Origin: Euzebya rosea
GTDB taxonomy: Bacteria > Actinomycetota > Nitriliruptoria > Euzebyales > Euzebyaceae
Length of the DNA stretch: 64,000 nt
Direction of reading: 5' to 3'
Assembly: GCF_003073135.1 (NCBI RefSeq)
Contig: NZ_PGDQ01000017.1
Location: 1-64,000 of the forward strand
A program made the translations under genes and the position numbers. Below, piece after piece: positions 7,553 through 17,038 of this stretch. Numbering within the stretch: the stretch's first letter is position 1; the number at the start of each line of letters is the position of its first letter. The notes beneath the pieces were generated by a model. The model had not been told where the DNA came from, searched no databases, and saw only the letters and a list, made by a program, of their open reading frames with translations.

Positions 7553-9721
7553 GTGGTGGTGGTCCTCGCGTCGGAGGCGATGCAGCCCGGCATCGCCCAT
7601 CACGACCTGCTGTTGCTCGTCCTGCAGCTCGCGCTCCTGCTCGGCCTGGCCCGTGTGCTCGGCATGCTGGCGTCGCGGGCGGGCATGCCCGAGGTCGTTG
7701 GTGAGCTGACGGCCGGTGTCATCATCGGGCCGAGCATCTTCGGCAACATCGCACCGGCGGCTCGGGAGTGGCTGTTCCCGGCCACGTCCCAGGCGCAGCT
7801 GCTGGCCGTCCCCGCGTTCCTGGGCGTACTGCTGCTGCTGATCCTGACCGGCCTCGAGACCGACCTCGGGCTGATCCGCGCGAAGGGACGCACGGCCGGC
7901 CTGGTCTCCGCCGGCGGCATCGTCGTGCCGTTCACCACGGGCCTGGCCCTGGGCTACGTGATCCCCAACGTGCTGGTGCCCGCCGACACCCCGCGAACGA
8001 CGTTCGCGTTGTTCCTGGGCACGGCCCTCAGCATCTCGGCCATCCCCGTGATCGCCAAGGTGCTGATCGAGCTGCGGATGATCCGTCGCGACATCGGTCA
8101 GCTGACCCTCGCTGCCGGCATGATCGACGACACGGTGGGCTGGATCCTGCTGTCGGTGGTCGCCGGCCTGGCAACCTCCGGCGAGCTCGCTGCGGGCGCG
8201 GTGGTCGGCAGCATCGCCCGGGTGCTCGGGTTCCTGGTCGTGGCCTACACCGCCGGTGGCTGGCTGGTCAGCCGGACCCTCCGGATGGTGTCCCGACGTG
8301 CGCCCGGCGCGGGGCCGCTCATCTCCACCGTCGTCGTGCTGGCCCTGCTGTTCGCGGCGATCTCGCAGGCCCTTGGCATCGAGGCCGTTCTGGGCGCCTT
8401 CGTCCTCGGCATCCTTGCCGGCCGGGAACGACGCGTCGACCACCGGGTGGTCCACTCCCTCGAGAGCCTCACCCTGACCGTCTTCGCCCCCCTGTTCTTC
8501 GCCTCGGCGGGCCTGCTCGTCGACCTCGGTGCCCTCTTCGACCCCACGACGCTGTGGGTCGCGGCGGTCGTCCTGACCGTGGCCATCGCCGGCAAGTTCC
8601 TCGGTGCCTTCGCCGGCGCCTCGATGGCCGGCCTGGGACGTTGGGAAGCCCTGGCCCTGGGTGCCGGCATGAACGCCCGCGGCGCGCTGGAGATAATCAT
8701 CGCGACCATCGGCCTCTCGCTGGGCGTGCTCACCGAGGGCATGTTCGCCATCATCGTGCTCGTCGCGATCGTCACCTCCCTGATGGCCCCGCCGATCCTG
8801 GTCCGTGCCCTCGCCCGTGTGCCGTTGACGCCGGAGGAGGACGCCAGGCTGAAGCGCGAGGCGGACGCGAAGACCAACCTGCTGGACAACGTGCACCGTG
8901 TCCTGCTGCCCAGCCGCGGCGGCACCAACTCCCAGCTGGCCGCACAGCTGCTGGCGCGGATCGCCGTCGGTCGCAGCTTCGACGTGACCGTCCTCGCCGG
9001 CGGTCCGGACCCGCAGGACACCCACGCCAACCTCACCCGCCACCTGGCGCTGCACCACGGCGAGGTCGAGATGACGCCGATGGAGCACGACGTGCCGGCG
9101 ACAGAGATCCTCGAGCAGGCGCGTCGTGGCGGCCACGACCTGATCGTCATGGGGGCCACCGAAACACGGACCGACGCGCCCGACTCGGCGTTGTTCTCCG
9201 CGACGGTCGACCGCGTGCTGATGGAGTCCCCCGTCCCGGTCCTGCTGGTCAGCAACCGCTTCGACGAGGTCACGACGGTGCTGGAGCCCCGTGCCCCCGA
9301 GCGCGTGCTGCTGGTCTCCACCGGCGAGGACGTCAACAACCGCGCAGGCGAGATCGCGTTCGCGGTGGCCAGCGACCCCGAGTCCGTCGTCGACGTCGTG
9401 CATGTGGTCGAGCCGCCGCAGAGCACGTGGGCCGAGATCGACCTGACCGAGGTCGGCCGTGCACGGGAGCTCGCCGACGAGCTGGCAACCAAGCAGGCGT
9501 CGGTCGGCTTGGCCGCAGGGGTGACGGTACGGACCGACGTGCGCGTCAGCGACGAGCCGCTGGCGCGGGTGGTGGCCGACGCCGCCCGGGCGATCCGGGC
9601 GACGCTGGTGGTGATCCGTTCGGATGTGCAGCCGGTGACCCGACGGGCGTTCCTCGGCCACGAGCTGGATCAGCTGCTGCGCGAGGCGCCCTGTCCGGTG
9701 CTGGTGATCACCCGCGCCTGA
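7553..9721 (+). CDS. cation:proton antiporter (CPA2/Kef type) with two C-terminal Usp domains
   Basis: This 722-residue protein has about 12-13 membrane segments in its first 420 residues. The CPA2 core is clear: MPEVVGELTAGVIIGPSIFG, LLLILTGLETDL, ALSISAIPVIAKVL and AAGMIDDTVGWILL. It probably exchanges Na+ or K+ for H+ across the plasma membrane. The soluble tail replaces the usual TrkA-N domain with two UspA-like domains (about 445-565 and 580-720). They include HDLIVMGATETR and end in PCPVLVITRA, so nucleotide control of transport is likely. GTG at 7553 has GGAG seven bases upstream. ATG at 7580 is a possible alternative that removes nine residues. Confidence 0.88.
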   Translation: MVVVLASEAMQPGIAHHDLLLLVLQLALLLGLARVLGMLASRAGMPEVVGELTAGVIIGPSIFGNIAPAAREWLFPATSQAQLLAVPAFLGVLLLLILTGLETDLGLIRAKGRTAGLVSAGGIVVPFTTGLALGYVIPNVLVPADTPRTTFALFLGTALSISAIPVIAKVLIELRMIRRDIGQLTLAAGMIDDTVGWILLSVVAGLATSGELAAGAVVGSIARVLGFLVVAYTAGGWLVSRTLRMVSRRAPGAGPLISTVVVLALLFAAISQALGIEAVLGAFVLGILAGRERRVDHRVVHSLESLTLTVFAPLFFASAGLLVDLGALFDPTTLWVAAVVLTVAIAGKFLGAFAGASMAGLGRWEALALGAGMNARGALEIIIATIGLSLGVLTEGMFAIIVLVAIVTSLMAPPILVRALARVPLTPEEDARLKREADAKTNLLDNVHRVLLPSRGGTNSQLAAQLLARIAVGRSFDVTVLAGGPDPQDTHANLTRHLALHHGEVEMTPMEHDVPATEILEQARRGGHDLIVMGATETRTDAPDSALFSATVDRVLMESPVPVLLVSNRFDEVTTVLEPRAPERVLLVSTGEDVNNRAGEIAFAVASDPESVVDVVHVVEPPQSTWAEIDLTEVGRARELADELATKQASVGLAAGVTVRTDVRVSDEPLARVVADAARAIRATLVVIRSDVQPVTRRAFLGHELDQLLREAPCPVLVITRA

Positions 9722-9742
9722 CGCGTCGGGCCACGAGCTGCT

Positions 9743-9757
9743 GGGGCACCGTGCCCC
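9743..9757. terminator. short GC hairpin between convergent genes
   Basis: GGGGCAC at 9743-9749 and GTGCCCC at 9751-9757 form a compact palindrome in the 42-base gap between the antiporter stop and the PRC-barrel stop. It could terminate transcription from both sides. No T run. Confidence 0.4.
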
Positions 9758-9763
9758 GGACGA

Positions 9764-10147
9764 TCACCAGGCCCTGAACTGGCCGTAGTAGTCGCTGAGC
9801 ATCCCCCGGTCGATGCCGGCGGGCTGCTCGTCGGGGTCGTCGATCAGGTCGGCCGGGCGTTCCGACGGCGGGGCGTCGAAGTCCGGGGCGGACTTGATCT
9901 GGTCCTTGGTCAGCGACAGGGTCACCCGCCGGTTGGCGAGGTCGACCTCGATGATGGCGCTGGCGGGCACGACGCGGCGGGTCCCGAAGATCCAGAACCC
10001 GGTGTCGACCACGATGTAGGAGTCCCCGACGTCGTGGGTCGCCTCGTCGATGGTGCCGATGTGGCCGTCGGCGGCGTCGACGTGGAAGCCGTCGAGGCCC
10101 TCGGCGTGGGGCTGGATGTCACCCCGGTAGGTCCAGAGGTCACTCAT
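9764..10147 (-). CDS. PRC-barrel domain protein
   Basis: A 127-residue cytoplasmic protein. Its PRC-barrel core runs from DIQPHAEGLDGFHVDAADG to VVPASAIIEVDLANRRVTLSLTKDQIKSAP. The C-terminal 40 residues are acidic and Pro-rich, ending YYGQFRAW. No enzyme activity is implied; such domains serve in stress or structural roles. The ATG at 10147 has a GGAAGGAG box, and an upstream Arg-rich in-frame extension is rejected. Its stop faces the antiporter gene. Confidence 0.75.
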   Translation of the reverse strand: MSDLWTYRGDIQPHAEGLDGFHVDAADGHIGTIDEATHDVGDSYIVVDTGFWIFGTRRVVPASAIIEVDLANRRVTLSLTKDQIKSAPDFDAPPSERPADLIDDPDEQPAGIDRGMLSDYYGQFRAW

Positions 10148-10280
10148 GGTGCGCTCCTTCCGCCCCGTCCGCCGGTGTGTCCGGCGCTCCCTGGGGCACG
10201 AAGAACGATCCCCCCTCTCGGCCACGGCAAGCGTGTCCGCCCGGCCGTCGTCCGACGGGCCGGTTTCGGGCTGCGCAGCG

Positions 10281-12779
10281 TCAGTCCGCTGCGGTCTCGA
10301 ACGCGGGGACGAGGGCGGCGAACAGCGCGTCGTCGTCCGGGACGTCCCCCCGGACGAAGAAGCTGTCGCGGACCTCGGGGCCGAGGGTGGCCACGCGGGC
10401 GCCCAGCAGCGACACGCCGAGCTCGGAGAGCGTGCGGGTCAGGCGGTACAGCACGCCGGGCGAATCGGGACCGCGAACCTCCAGCCTCGTGATGCTGCCC
10501 GACGGGCGGGTGAGGACGGTGATCGGCACCGGCTGGGCCAGCAGCGGGGGCCGTGCATCGCGCTGCCGTTCGCGCTTCTCGACCTCGTCGTCGAGCTCGA
10601 CGTGCCCGTCGTAGGCACGCCGCAGCGCCGGGACGATCCGGTCCCAGGACCGCGACTGCATCGTGCGCACGACGAACCAGTCCAGGGCGGTGCCGTCGGC
10701 GTGGGTGAAGACCCGCGCCTCCAGCACGTCGCACTTGTGGACCGCGAGGACCCCCAGGCAGTCAGCGACCATGCCGCGCCGGTCGGGGCCGGCGATGCTG
10801 AGGATCTGCACGCCCTCGGCGGGTCCCTCGCGCACGTCGACGTGCAGGCCGTCGGTGACGTCGTGCAGCAGCTTGGCGTGCGCGGCGATCTGATCCGCCG
10901 ACGCCACGCGGAGGTACCGCTTGGGAAGGCCGTCGACGGTCGCCCGGACCAGCTCCTCGTCGAGCCCGTGGCGGGCCGCCGCACGGATCACGACCTGCGG
11001 GGTCGACGGACGGACCAACGACTCCCCCTCCAGGACCCGGCGCAGCCGATGGTGCAGCCGGGTGACGAGCAGGTCCTTCCACGTCGACCAGGCCGGCTTG
11101 CCGGTCGCGCGCGAATCGGCGAAGCCCAGCAGGAACAGCCCGTCCAGCAGCTCGGTGTTGCCGATGGTGACGGCGACCTGCTCGACCTCGTCGGCGTCGT
11201 CGATGTCGCGCTGGGTGGCGACGTCGGGCAGCAGGAGGTGGTGGCGTATCAGCCCGGCGACCCGGTCGGCCCGTTCCTGGCTGAACCCCATGTGGAGGAC
11301 CCAGTCGCGGGCGACGGCCTCGCCCGACACGGAGTGGTCCCCCGGCCAGGCCTTGCCGACGTCGTGCAGCCACGTGCCGAGGACCAGCGCGTCGGGGTCC
11401 TCCATCTCCGCGAAGATCCGCGCGTGGGCCTCGTCGATCTCGCCCTCGACGACGGCGGCCAACCACGCGCTCGCCTGCATCAGGTGGGTGTCGAGGTCGA
11501 AGGTGTGCAGGGGGTTGCGTTGTGGACGGCCACGCACCCGCCCCCACTCGGGCAGGTAGGCCTCCAGCACGCCGAGGTAGTCGGCGTCCGCCATCGCAGG
11601 CAGCCCCTTGGCCCCGGCCCGGAGCAGCTCGAGCAGGGCGTCACGGGCCCGCTGGTCCCACGGCAACGATCCGGCCGCTTCCACCTCGCGCTGCAGCCGC
11701 ACGGCGCTGCGCCGACCCACGACGGTCCGGTGCACGGCGGCTGCCGCGGCGGCCCGGAGCGCGAGCGAGGGGTCGTCGGCGACATGGGCAGCGGCGTCGA
11801 CCTCGACCAGCCCGTCGACCATGGTCAGGTCGGGGCCGATGACCTTGGGCGTCGCGGGCCGCCGGCGTCGTCCACGCCGCGCGTCCTCCAGCAGGACCGG
11901 CCACGTGCGGGCGTGCAGGTGGGCGATGGTGCGGGTCGCCAGGCCAACCTCACGCAGCAGCTCGTCCCCGTCGGCCATGCCGAGGGCCGCGGCGACGTCG
12001 TCCTGGAGGTCCAGCCGGAGCTGGTTGCGGATGCTGCGGTCGCCGACGAGGTGCAGGGCACAGCGCGCGGCGAGCAGGGTCTCGCCGGCCGCAGCCAGCG
12101 CCGCGCGGTCCGATGCCCCCAGGTAGCGGGCGCCGACCAGCGGGTCCAGCCCGGGATCACCGAGCAGGATGGCCCCGGCCCACCGCAGGGAGTGGAGGTC
12201 ACGCAGGCCGCCGGTCCCGTCCTTGAGCTCGGGTTCCAGCGCGCCGGCCGTGGTGCCGTGGCGACGGTGACGCTCGGCGTCGGCCTCGGTGATCTCGGTG
12301 GCCAGCTTGCCGCCGGCGCGCTTGAGCCACCGGGTGACGCGGGCGGCCAGGTCGTCGGCCATGCCCCTGTTGCCGGCGACGAGCCGACGGTCGGTGACGG
12401 CGGTCGCCGTGTCGACACGGTCGCCTGCGGCCTTCACCGCCTCCTTGGTGGTCCGCACCGCGTGGCCGACGGACAGGCCGGCGTCCCACAGCGGATAGCA
12501 GATGGCCTTGACCATGTCCTCGAGGTCACGACCGTTCCACCCGTCGTGGAGGATCAGCAGGTCGATGTCGCTGCGAGGACACAACGAGCGGCGGGCGTAG
12601 GAGCCGAGCGCGACCAGCGCCAGACCGCCCGAACGGTGCCCGGGTTCGGCGGTGAACGCCTCGAGCAGGCCGCTGAGTGCCTGGTCGACCCGGGCAGTCC
12701 ACTCCAGCGCCCAGGCCCTGCCGGGTGCGGCGTCGATGGTGGACGCGTCCAGCAGGGCGGGCGCGTCGATGGTGGGCAC
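10281..12779 (-). CDS. glnD: bifunctional uridylyltransferase/uridylyl-removing enzyme (PII regulator)
   Basis: This 832-residue protein modifies and demodifies the PII protein in response to glutamine. Domains in order are a nucleotidyltransferase with GSYARRSLCPRSDIDLL (about 59-75), an HD domain around HDVGKAWPGDHS that removes the nucleotide, and two C-terminal ACT domains (IAGPDRRGMVADCLGVL and VRGPDSPGVLYRLTRTL) that sense glutamine. It lies 42 bases downstream of glnB and surely shares its transcript. In actinobacteria the homologue can adenylylate rather than uridylylate PII, and the sequence alone does not decide this. Slightly shorter than the E. coli enzyme. Confidence 0.93.
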   Translation of the reverse strand: MPTIDAPALLDASTIDAAPGRAWALEWTARVDQALSGLLEAFTAEPGHRSGGLALVALGSYARRSLCPRSDIDLLILHDGWNGRDLEDMVKAICYPLWDAGLSVGHAVRTTKEAVKAAGDRVDTATAVTDRRLVAGNRGMADDLAARVTRWLKRAGGKLATEITEADAERHRRHGTTAGALEPELKDGTGGLRDLHSLRWAGAILLGDPGLDPLVGARYLGASDRAALAAAGETLLAARCALHLVGDRSIRNQLRLDLQDDVAAALGMADGDELLREVGLATRTIAHLHARTWPVLLEDARRGRRRRPATPKVIGPDLTMVDGLVEVDAAAHVADDPSLALRAAAAAAVHRTVVGRRSAVRLQREVEAAGSLPWDQRARDALLELLRAGAKGLPAMADADYLGVLEAYLPEWGRVRGRPQRNPLHTFDLDTHLMQASAWLAAVVEGEIDEAHARIFAEMEDPDALVLGTWLHDVGKAWPGDHSVSGEAVARDWVLHMGFSQERADRVAGLIRHHLLLPDVATQRDIDDADEVEQVAVTIGNTELLDGLFLLGFADSRATGKPAWSTWKDLLVTRLHHRLRRVLEGESLVRPSTPQVVIRAAARHGLDEELVRATVDGLPKRYLRVASADQIAAHAKLLHDVTDGLHVDVREGPAEGVQILSIAGPDRRGMVADCLGVLAVHKCDVLEARVFTHADGTALDWFVVRTMQSRSWDRIVPALRRAYDGHVELDDEVEKRERQRDARPPLLAQPVPITVLTRPSGSITRLEVRGPDSPGVLYRLTRTLSELGVSLLGARVATLGPEVRDSFFVRGDVPDDDALFAALVPAFETAAD

Positions 12780-12821
12780 TGCTGCGGGCCGGCTCGGGCT
12801 CCGTGATGCGGTGACGGTGGC

Positions 12822-13224
<403 letters not shown>

Positions 13225-13325
13225 TTTCACTGAGGTGCTTGCGGTGTTTCGTTGGCGTTAACTGCCGACGATGTGCGCCGGGACGCACCCGGGATGCGCC
13301 CCGATCGGTCGCTCGGGGGACCGTG

Positions 13326-13964
13326 TCAGCCCAGCAGGCCGCGCCTGAAGGCGTGGGCGACCAGCTCGGTCCGGTCGTGCACCGAGAACTTCTTGAAGAG
13401 GTTCTCCAGGTGCTTCTGGGCGGTCCGGGCGCTGATCCCGAGCTGCTCGGCGATCTCGCGGTTGGCCATGCCCTCGGCGACCAGCTCGAGCACTTCCTGC
13501 TCGCGCTTGGTGACGTCGGGCTGGCCCATGGGGACCCCGCGCTGGGCGTCCTCCAGCAGCTTCGGCACGAACTCCTGGCCGATGACGGTCTCGCCGGCCA
13601 CGGCGTTGCGGATACCTGCCGCGAGGTCAGCACCGGCCACGGACTTCAGCAGGTAGCCATCCGCACCGGCTGCAAGCGCCTCGCGCAGGTGGCGGGAGGT
13701 GTCGTGCACGCTGAGCATGAGGATCGTGACGTCCGAGCCGTTGGCGCGCAGCTGGCGTGCCACCTCCACGCCCTCCTCCTCGCCCAGGCGCAGGTCCAGC
13801 AGCACCAGGTCCGGCTCGACCTCGTTGATGACCTCGACGGCCTCGGCGATCGTGCCCGCCTCGCCCGCGACGCGGATGTCGGAGAACTGCGACAGCAGGC
13901 TCTGCAGTCCCTCGCGCACCAGCGAGTGATCGTCGACGATCACGACCCCGATGGGTTCAGACAC
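13326..13964 (-). CDS. NarL/FixJ-family response regulator
   Basis: A 212-residue two-domain regulator. The receiver domain (1-120) has acidic residues in VVIVDDHSLVREG, the phospho-acceptor Asp in PDLVLLDLRLG (about 57) and Lys in YLLKSVAG. The C-terminal LuxR-type helix-turn-helix (about 145-205) reads TKREQEVLELVAEGMANREI. It should bind DNA as a dimer after phosphorylation. No kinase gene is adjacent, so it is an orphan here; the kinase at 17232 has its own partner. Start ATG at 13964 after a GGGAGC. Confidence 0.9.
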   Translation of the reverse strand: MSEPIGVVIVDDHSLVREGLQSLLSQFSDIRVAGEAGTIAEAVEVINEVEPDLVLLDLRLGEEEGVEVARQLRANGSDVTILMLSVHDTSRHLREALAAGADGYLLKSVAGADLAAGIRNAVAGETVIGQEFVPKLLEDAQRGVPMGQPDVTKREQEVLELVAEGMANREIAEQLGISARTAQKHLENLFKKFSVHDRTELVAHAFRRGLLG

Positions 13965-14054
13965 AGCACCAGCTCCCGTTCATGCGTGTTGAGTGGTTCG
14001 TCAGCTTATCCACAACGCTGGCGGTCCATCGGGAAGTCAGCCGGTCGTCGCCCA

Positions 14055-15215
14055 TCAGCTGGGCAGGGTCAGCATGTAGTCGTCGGCCTCGTCGTCCCAC
14101 TCCATCTCGATGATCTCGCGGGTCCGGGCGGCCTTGCAGAACTGCAGGAAGCCACCGAAGCCGAACCGCTTCTCGCTGAAGTCGGCCTGACGGTTGCGCA
14201 GCCGGTCCTTCAGCCCCGACAGCGGCGCCCGGCCCTCCTCGGCCACGACGTCGTGCAGCAGGCGGAAGGCATCCTCCTCGGAGTCCGACGCCTCGGGGAA
14301 GCTGACCTCGGGGTCGCCCTTGGCCGCGCCGGTGCTGAGCTCGATGATGTCCTTGGACTCCAGGTCGCGGAGCAGCTCGCCGAAGGCCCTGAACCCCCAG
14401 TCGGCCTCGCTGAACGTGGGGTCCTTGCGGATGATCGCGCGCTTCAGCATGGAGGCGAGCACCACGCCGCTGCTCGAGCGCTGCAGGCCCGAGAGGGTCT
14501 GGGTCACCAGCTTGTTGACGTCGCGGGGCGGCTCGTCCTCGTCGTCCTCGGTGGAGTCCTCGACGGCCTCCGGCTCCTCCGGGGTCGTCTCCGGCTCGCC
14601 GCGGTCGGCGTCCTTGGGCTGCTTGGGCGCCGGACGGTTCGACCCACCGCTGCCACGCCCGCGGCCACCACGACCACGACCGCCACCACCGCCACCACCG
14701 CTGCCGCCACCGCGCTTCTTCTTGGTCGGCAGGTCGACGCCCTCGAGGCGCTCGTAGAAGATGAACTCGTCACACGCCGGCGGCAGCAGCTTGGACGTCG
14801 ACGCCTCGAGGCCCACACCGATCACGCGCTTGTTCAGCTCGCGCAGCTTGTTGACCAGCGGGGTGAAGTCGGAGTCCCCGGTGCAGATGACGAAGGTCGT
14901 GATGTAGTCGCGCTCGAAGACGAGCTCGACCGCGTCGACTGCCATCTTGATGTCCGCAGCGTTCTTGCGGACCACACCCATGCGCTGGGGGATCTCGATG
15001 AGCTCGACGTTCTCCTTGGTCAGCATCCGACGGTCCTCGTCGAAGTACGACCAGTCGGCGTAGGCGCGACGCACCACGACACGGCCGCGTTCGGCGAGCG
15101 CGTCGGCCAGCGGTCGCAGCGCGAACATCATGCCGCGGAGGTCCTCGCGTGCGCCGATCGCCAGGTTCTCGTAGTCCAGGAACAGGGCGATGCGTTCCTC
15201 ATCCATTGAGCTCAT
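14055..15215 (-). CDS. NYN-domain ribonuclease-like protein with LOTUS/OST-HTH domains
   Basis: An N-terminal NYN/PIN-like domain (about 1-160) shows FLDYENLAIG, ADIKMAVDAVEL, VICTGDSDFTPLVNKLRE and VIGVGLEAS, with the aspartates expected for a metal-dependent nuclease (LabA/Limkain type). A Gly/Arg-rich RGG-like stretch (GGGGGGGRGRGGRGRG) and an acidic linker follow. Two repeated OST-HTH/LOTUS-like modules then come (about 230-300 and 310-385), each with a FGF/WGFRAFGE-type core. Both additions are typical RNA-binding elements, so a role in RNA turnover or binding is likely. ATG 15215 was chosen, with 15206 also possible; no clear ribosome binding site was seen. Confidence 0.8.
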   Translation of the reverse strand: MSSMDEERIALFLDYENLAIGAREDLRGMMFALRPLADALAERGRVVVRRAYADWSYFDEDRRMLTKENVELIEIPQRMGVVRKNAADIKMAVDAVELVFERDYITTFVICTGDSDFTPLVNKLRELNKRVIGVGLEASTSKLLPPACDEFIFYERLEGVDLPTKKKRGGGSGGGGGGGRGRGGRGRGSGGSNRPAPKQPKDADRGEPETTPEEPEAVEDSTEDDEDEPPRDVNKLVTQTLSGLQRSSSGVVLASMLKRAIIRKDPTFSEADWGFRAFGELLRDLESKDIIELSTGAAKGDPEVSFPEASDSEEDAFRLLHDVVAEEGRAPLSGLKDRLRNRQADFSEKRFGFGGFLQFCKAARTREIIEMEWDDEADDYMLTLPS

Positions 15216-15297
15216 GCGTCGCACGGTACACGGGAGCGGCGGCTGCGCTCCGTTGGGGCGGGTGTCGGCGTCGCAGGGGGCGCACTACGCTTCGCCC

Positions 15298-17028
15298 ATG
15301 GACTTCTTCCAGGACGCCCCGGAGCTGATCGACACGTGGACCGCCGACCCGGCGCTGCGCGCGCACCTGGAGCGTCTGCTGCCAGACGAGGTCCTCGCGG
15401 AGGTGGGCCCCGGACTGGCCGAGCTGGGTATCGCAGCGGCCACGACGCTGCAGGCCCTCGGCGACCGTGCCGAGGCCGAGCAGCCGCGGCTGGAGCAGTA
15501 CGACCCCTGGGGGAGGCGGGTCGACGAGATCGTCGTGTCGGACGCGTGGCACGCCCTGCATGTCGAGCAGGCACGGCTGGGGCTGGCCGCCATCCCCTAC
15601 GAGGGTGACCACGGTGAACACGCCCGGCTCGTGCAGCTGGCGGTGCAGCACCTCTACGGCCCGTCCTCGGCGGTCTACAGCTGTCCCGTCTCCATGACCG
15701 ACGCGGCGGTCCGGGTGCTGCTGGACAGCGCCGACCCCGAGCTGCGCGACCGCGTCGTCCCCCGGCTGACCAGCCGTGCGGCCGACGCGTGGACGTCGGG
15801 GCAGTGGATGACCGAGAAGCCCGGTGGGTCCGATGTCGGCCGCACCGAGACGGTCGCCCGCCCACTTCCCGACGGCGGCTACGCCCTGACCGGGGTGAAG
15901 TGGTTCACCTCCGCGACCACCGCGGACTGTGCGCTGGCGCTGGCGCGGACGCTGGACGCGGACGGCAACGGCGTGGAGGGCTCGCGAGGACTGGGCCTGT
16001 ACCTGGTGGAGATGACCGACCCGCGGGACGGCCGACGGCAGATCGGCGACACGATCCGCGTCCGACGGCTGAAGGACAAGCTGGGCACCAAGGCGCTGCC
16101 GACGGCCGAGCTGGACCTCGACGGCGCCTACGCCACACCCGTCGGGCCGCCGGATCGCGGGGTGAAGACCATCAGCGGCATGCTCAGCATCACCAGGCTG
16201 TGGAACGCCATGTCGTCCGCCTCGGGCCTTGCCCGGGCGGTGCAGCTGGCCCTGTCCTACGCCACGAAGCGCGAGGTGTTCGGCACGCGGCTGGTCGACC
16301 AGCCGCTGCACCGGGTGACCCTGGCCGAGCTGCAGGTCGACTACGAAGCCACCCTGGCGCTGGTGGTCCGGGCGTCGGAGCTGACCGGTCGGGTGGAGGC
16401 CGATGTGGCCAGCGACGCCGAAACGGGGATCCTGCGGGCGCTGATGCCGGTCGTGAAGCTGTTCACGGCCAAGTACGCCGTCGCAGGGGCGTCGGAGGCG
16501 CTGGAGGCCTTCGGCGGCGCCGGCTACATCGAGAACACCGGCCTGCCCGCCCTGCTGCGCAACGCCCAGGTCCTCTCCATCTGGGAGGGCACGACCAACG
16601 TGCTCGGCCTCGACCTGCTGCGGGCGGCCGTCCGCGAGGACGCGCTGCGTCCCCTGCTGGCCGACGTCGGCGAGCGGATGGCCGGTGCCGACGTGCCCGA
16701 GCTGGCGGAGTCCGTACGGCTCGTGGCGGACCGGGCGTCGGCGCTGGGCGACGCCGCGATGGGCTGGGCCGATGCCGACCAGGAGGTCGTCGAGGCCGGC
16801 ATGCGGGCCTTCGCCATGCGGCTGGGCGCCGTCTACACCGGGGCGCTGCTGCTGGAGCACGCCGCCCACCGCCTGGCGAAGCACGACGACGCCGCGGCGG
16901 CAGTCGCCAACCGCTGGGTTCGCCGCGAGCTGGGTGGCCCCGACGACATCGCGCCCGACCCGGCCCGCTTGCGCGACGCCGACGTCATCCTGCAGGCTCC
17001 GCTGGCCACGATCGGCGGCACGGCCTGA
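15298..17028 (+). CDS. acyl-CoA dehydrogenase family protein (AidB-like)
   Basis: A 576-residue FAD-dependent acyl-CoA dehydrogenase. WMTEKPGGSDVGRTET (about 170-185) is the signature of the AidB/long ACAD branch. It is followed by GVKWFTSATTAD, the middle beta domain, and the C-terminal helical domain with YATKREVFGTRLVDQPLHR, FGGAGYIENTGLP and SIWEGTTNVLGLD. These are the flavin and substrate pocket motifs. The precise substrate cannot be told. AidB of E. coli is linked to alkylation stress, whereas many actinobacterial relatives are assumed to be fatty-acid enzymes. ATG 15298 has only a poor ribosome binding site. Confidence 0.88.
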   Translation: MDFFQDAPELIDTWTADPALRAHLERLLPDEVLAEVGPGLAELGIAAATTLQALGDRAEAEQPRLEQYDPWGRRVDEIVVSDAWHALHVEQARLGLAAIPYEGDHGEHARLVQLAVQHLYGPSSAVYSCPVSMTDAAVRVLLDSADPELRDRVVPRLTSRAADAWTSGQWMTEKPGGSDVGRTETVARPLPDGGYALTGVKWFTSATTADCALALARTLDADGNGVEGSRGLGLYLVEMTDPRDGRRQIGDTIRVRRLKDKLGTKALPTAELDLDGAYATPVGPPDRGVKTISGMLSITRLWNAMSSASGLARAVQLALSYATKREVFGTRLVDQPLHRVTLAELQVDYEATLALVVRASELTGRVEADVASDAETGILRALMPVVKLFTAKYAVAGASEALEAFGGAGYIENTGLPALLRNAQVLSIWEGTTNVLGLDLLRAAVREDALRPLLADVGERMAGADVPELAESVRLVADRASALGDAAMGWADADQEVVEAGMRAFAMRLGAVYTGALLLEHAAHRLAKHDDAAAAVANRWVRRELGGPDDIAPDPARLRDADVILQAPLATIGGTA

Positions 17029-17038
17029 TCATGCGCCC

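Noticed and set aside
7467-7709. An 80-codon frame starting ATG at 7467, upstream of the antiporter
   Set aside because: It runs out of frame through the first membrane helices of the antiporter, and its sequence after 7553 is low-complexity Ser/Arg/Cys.
5275-9661. Long minus-strand frames across fumC, the repeats and the antiporter gene
   Set aside because: They cross repeats and mirror two confident plus-strand genes, and no protein family is recognisable in them.
10146-12806. An 886-codon plus-strand frame opposite glnD
   Set aside because: Same shadow effect; the minus strand encodes an unmistakable GlnD.
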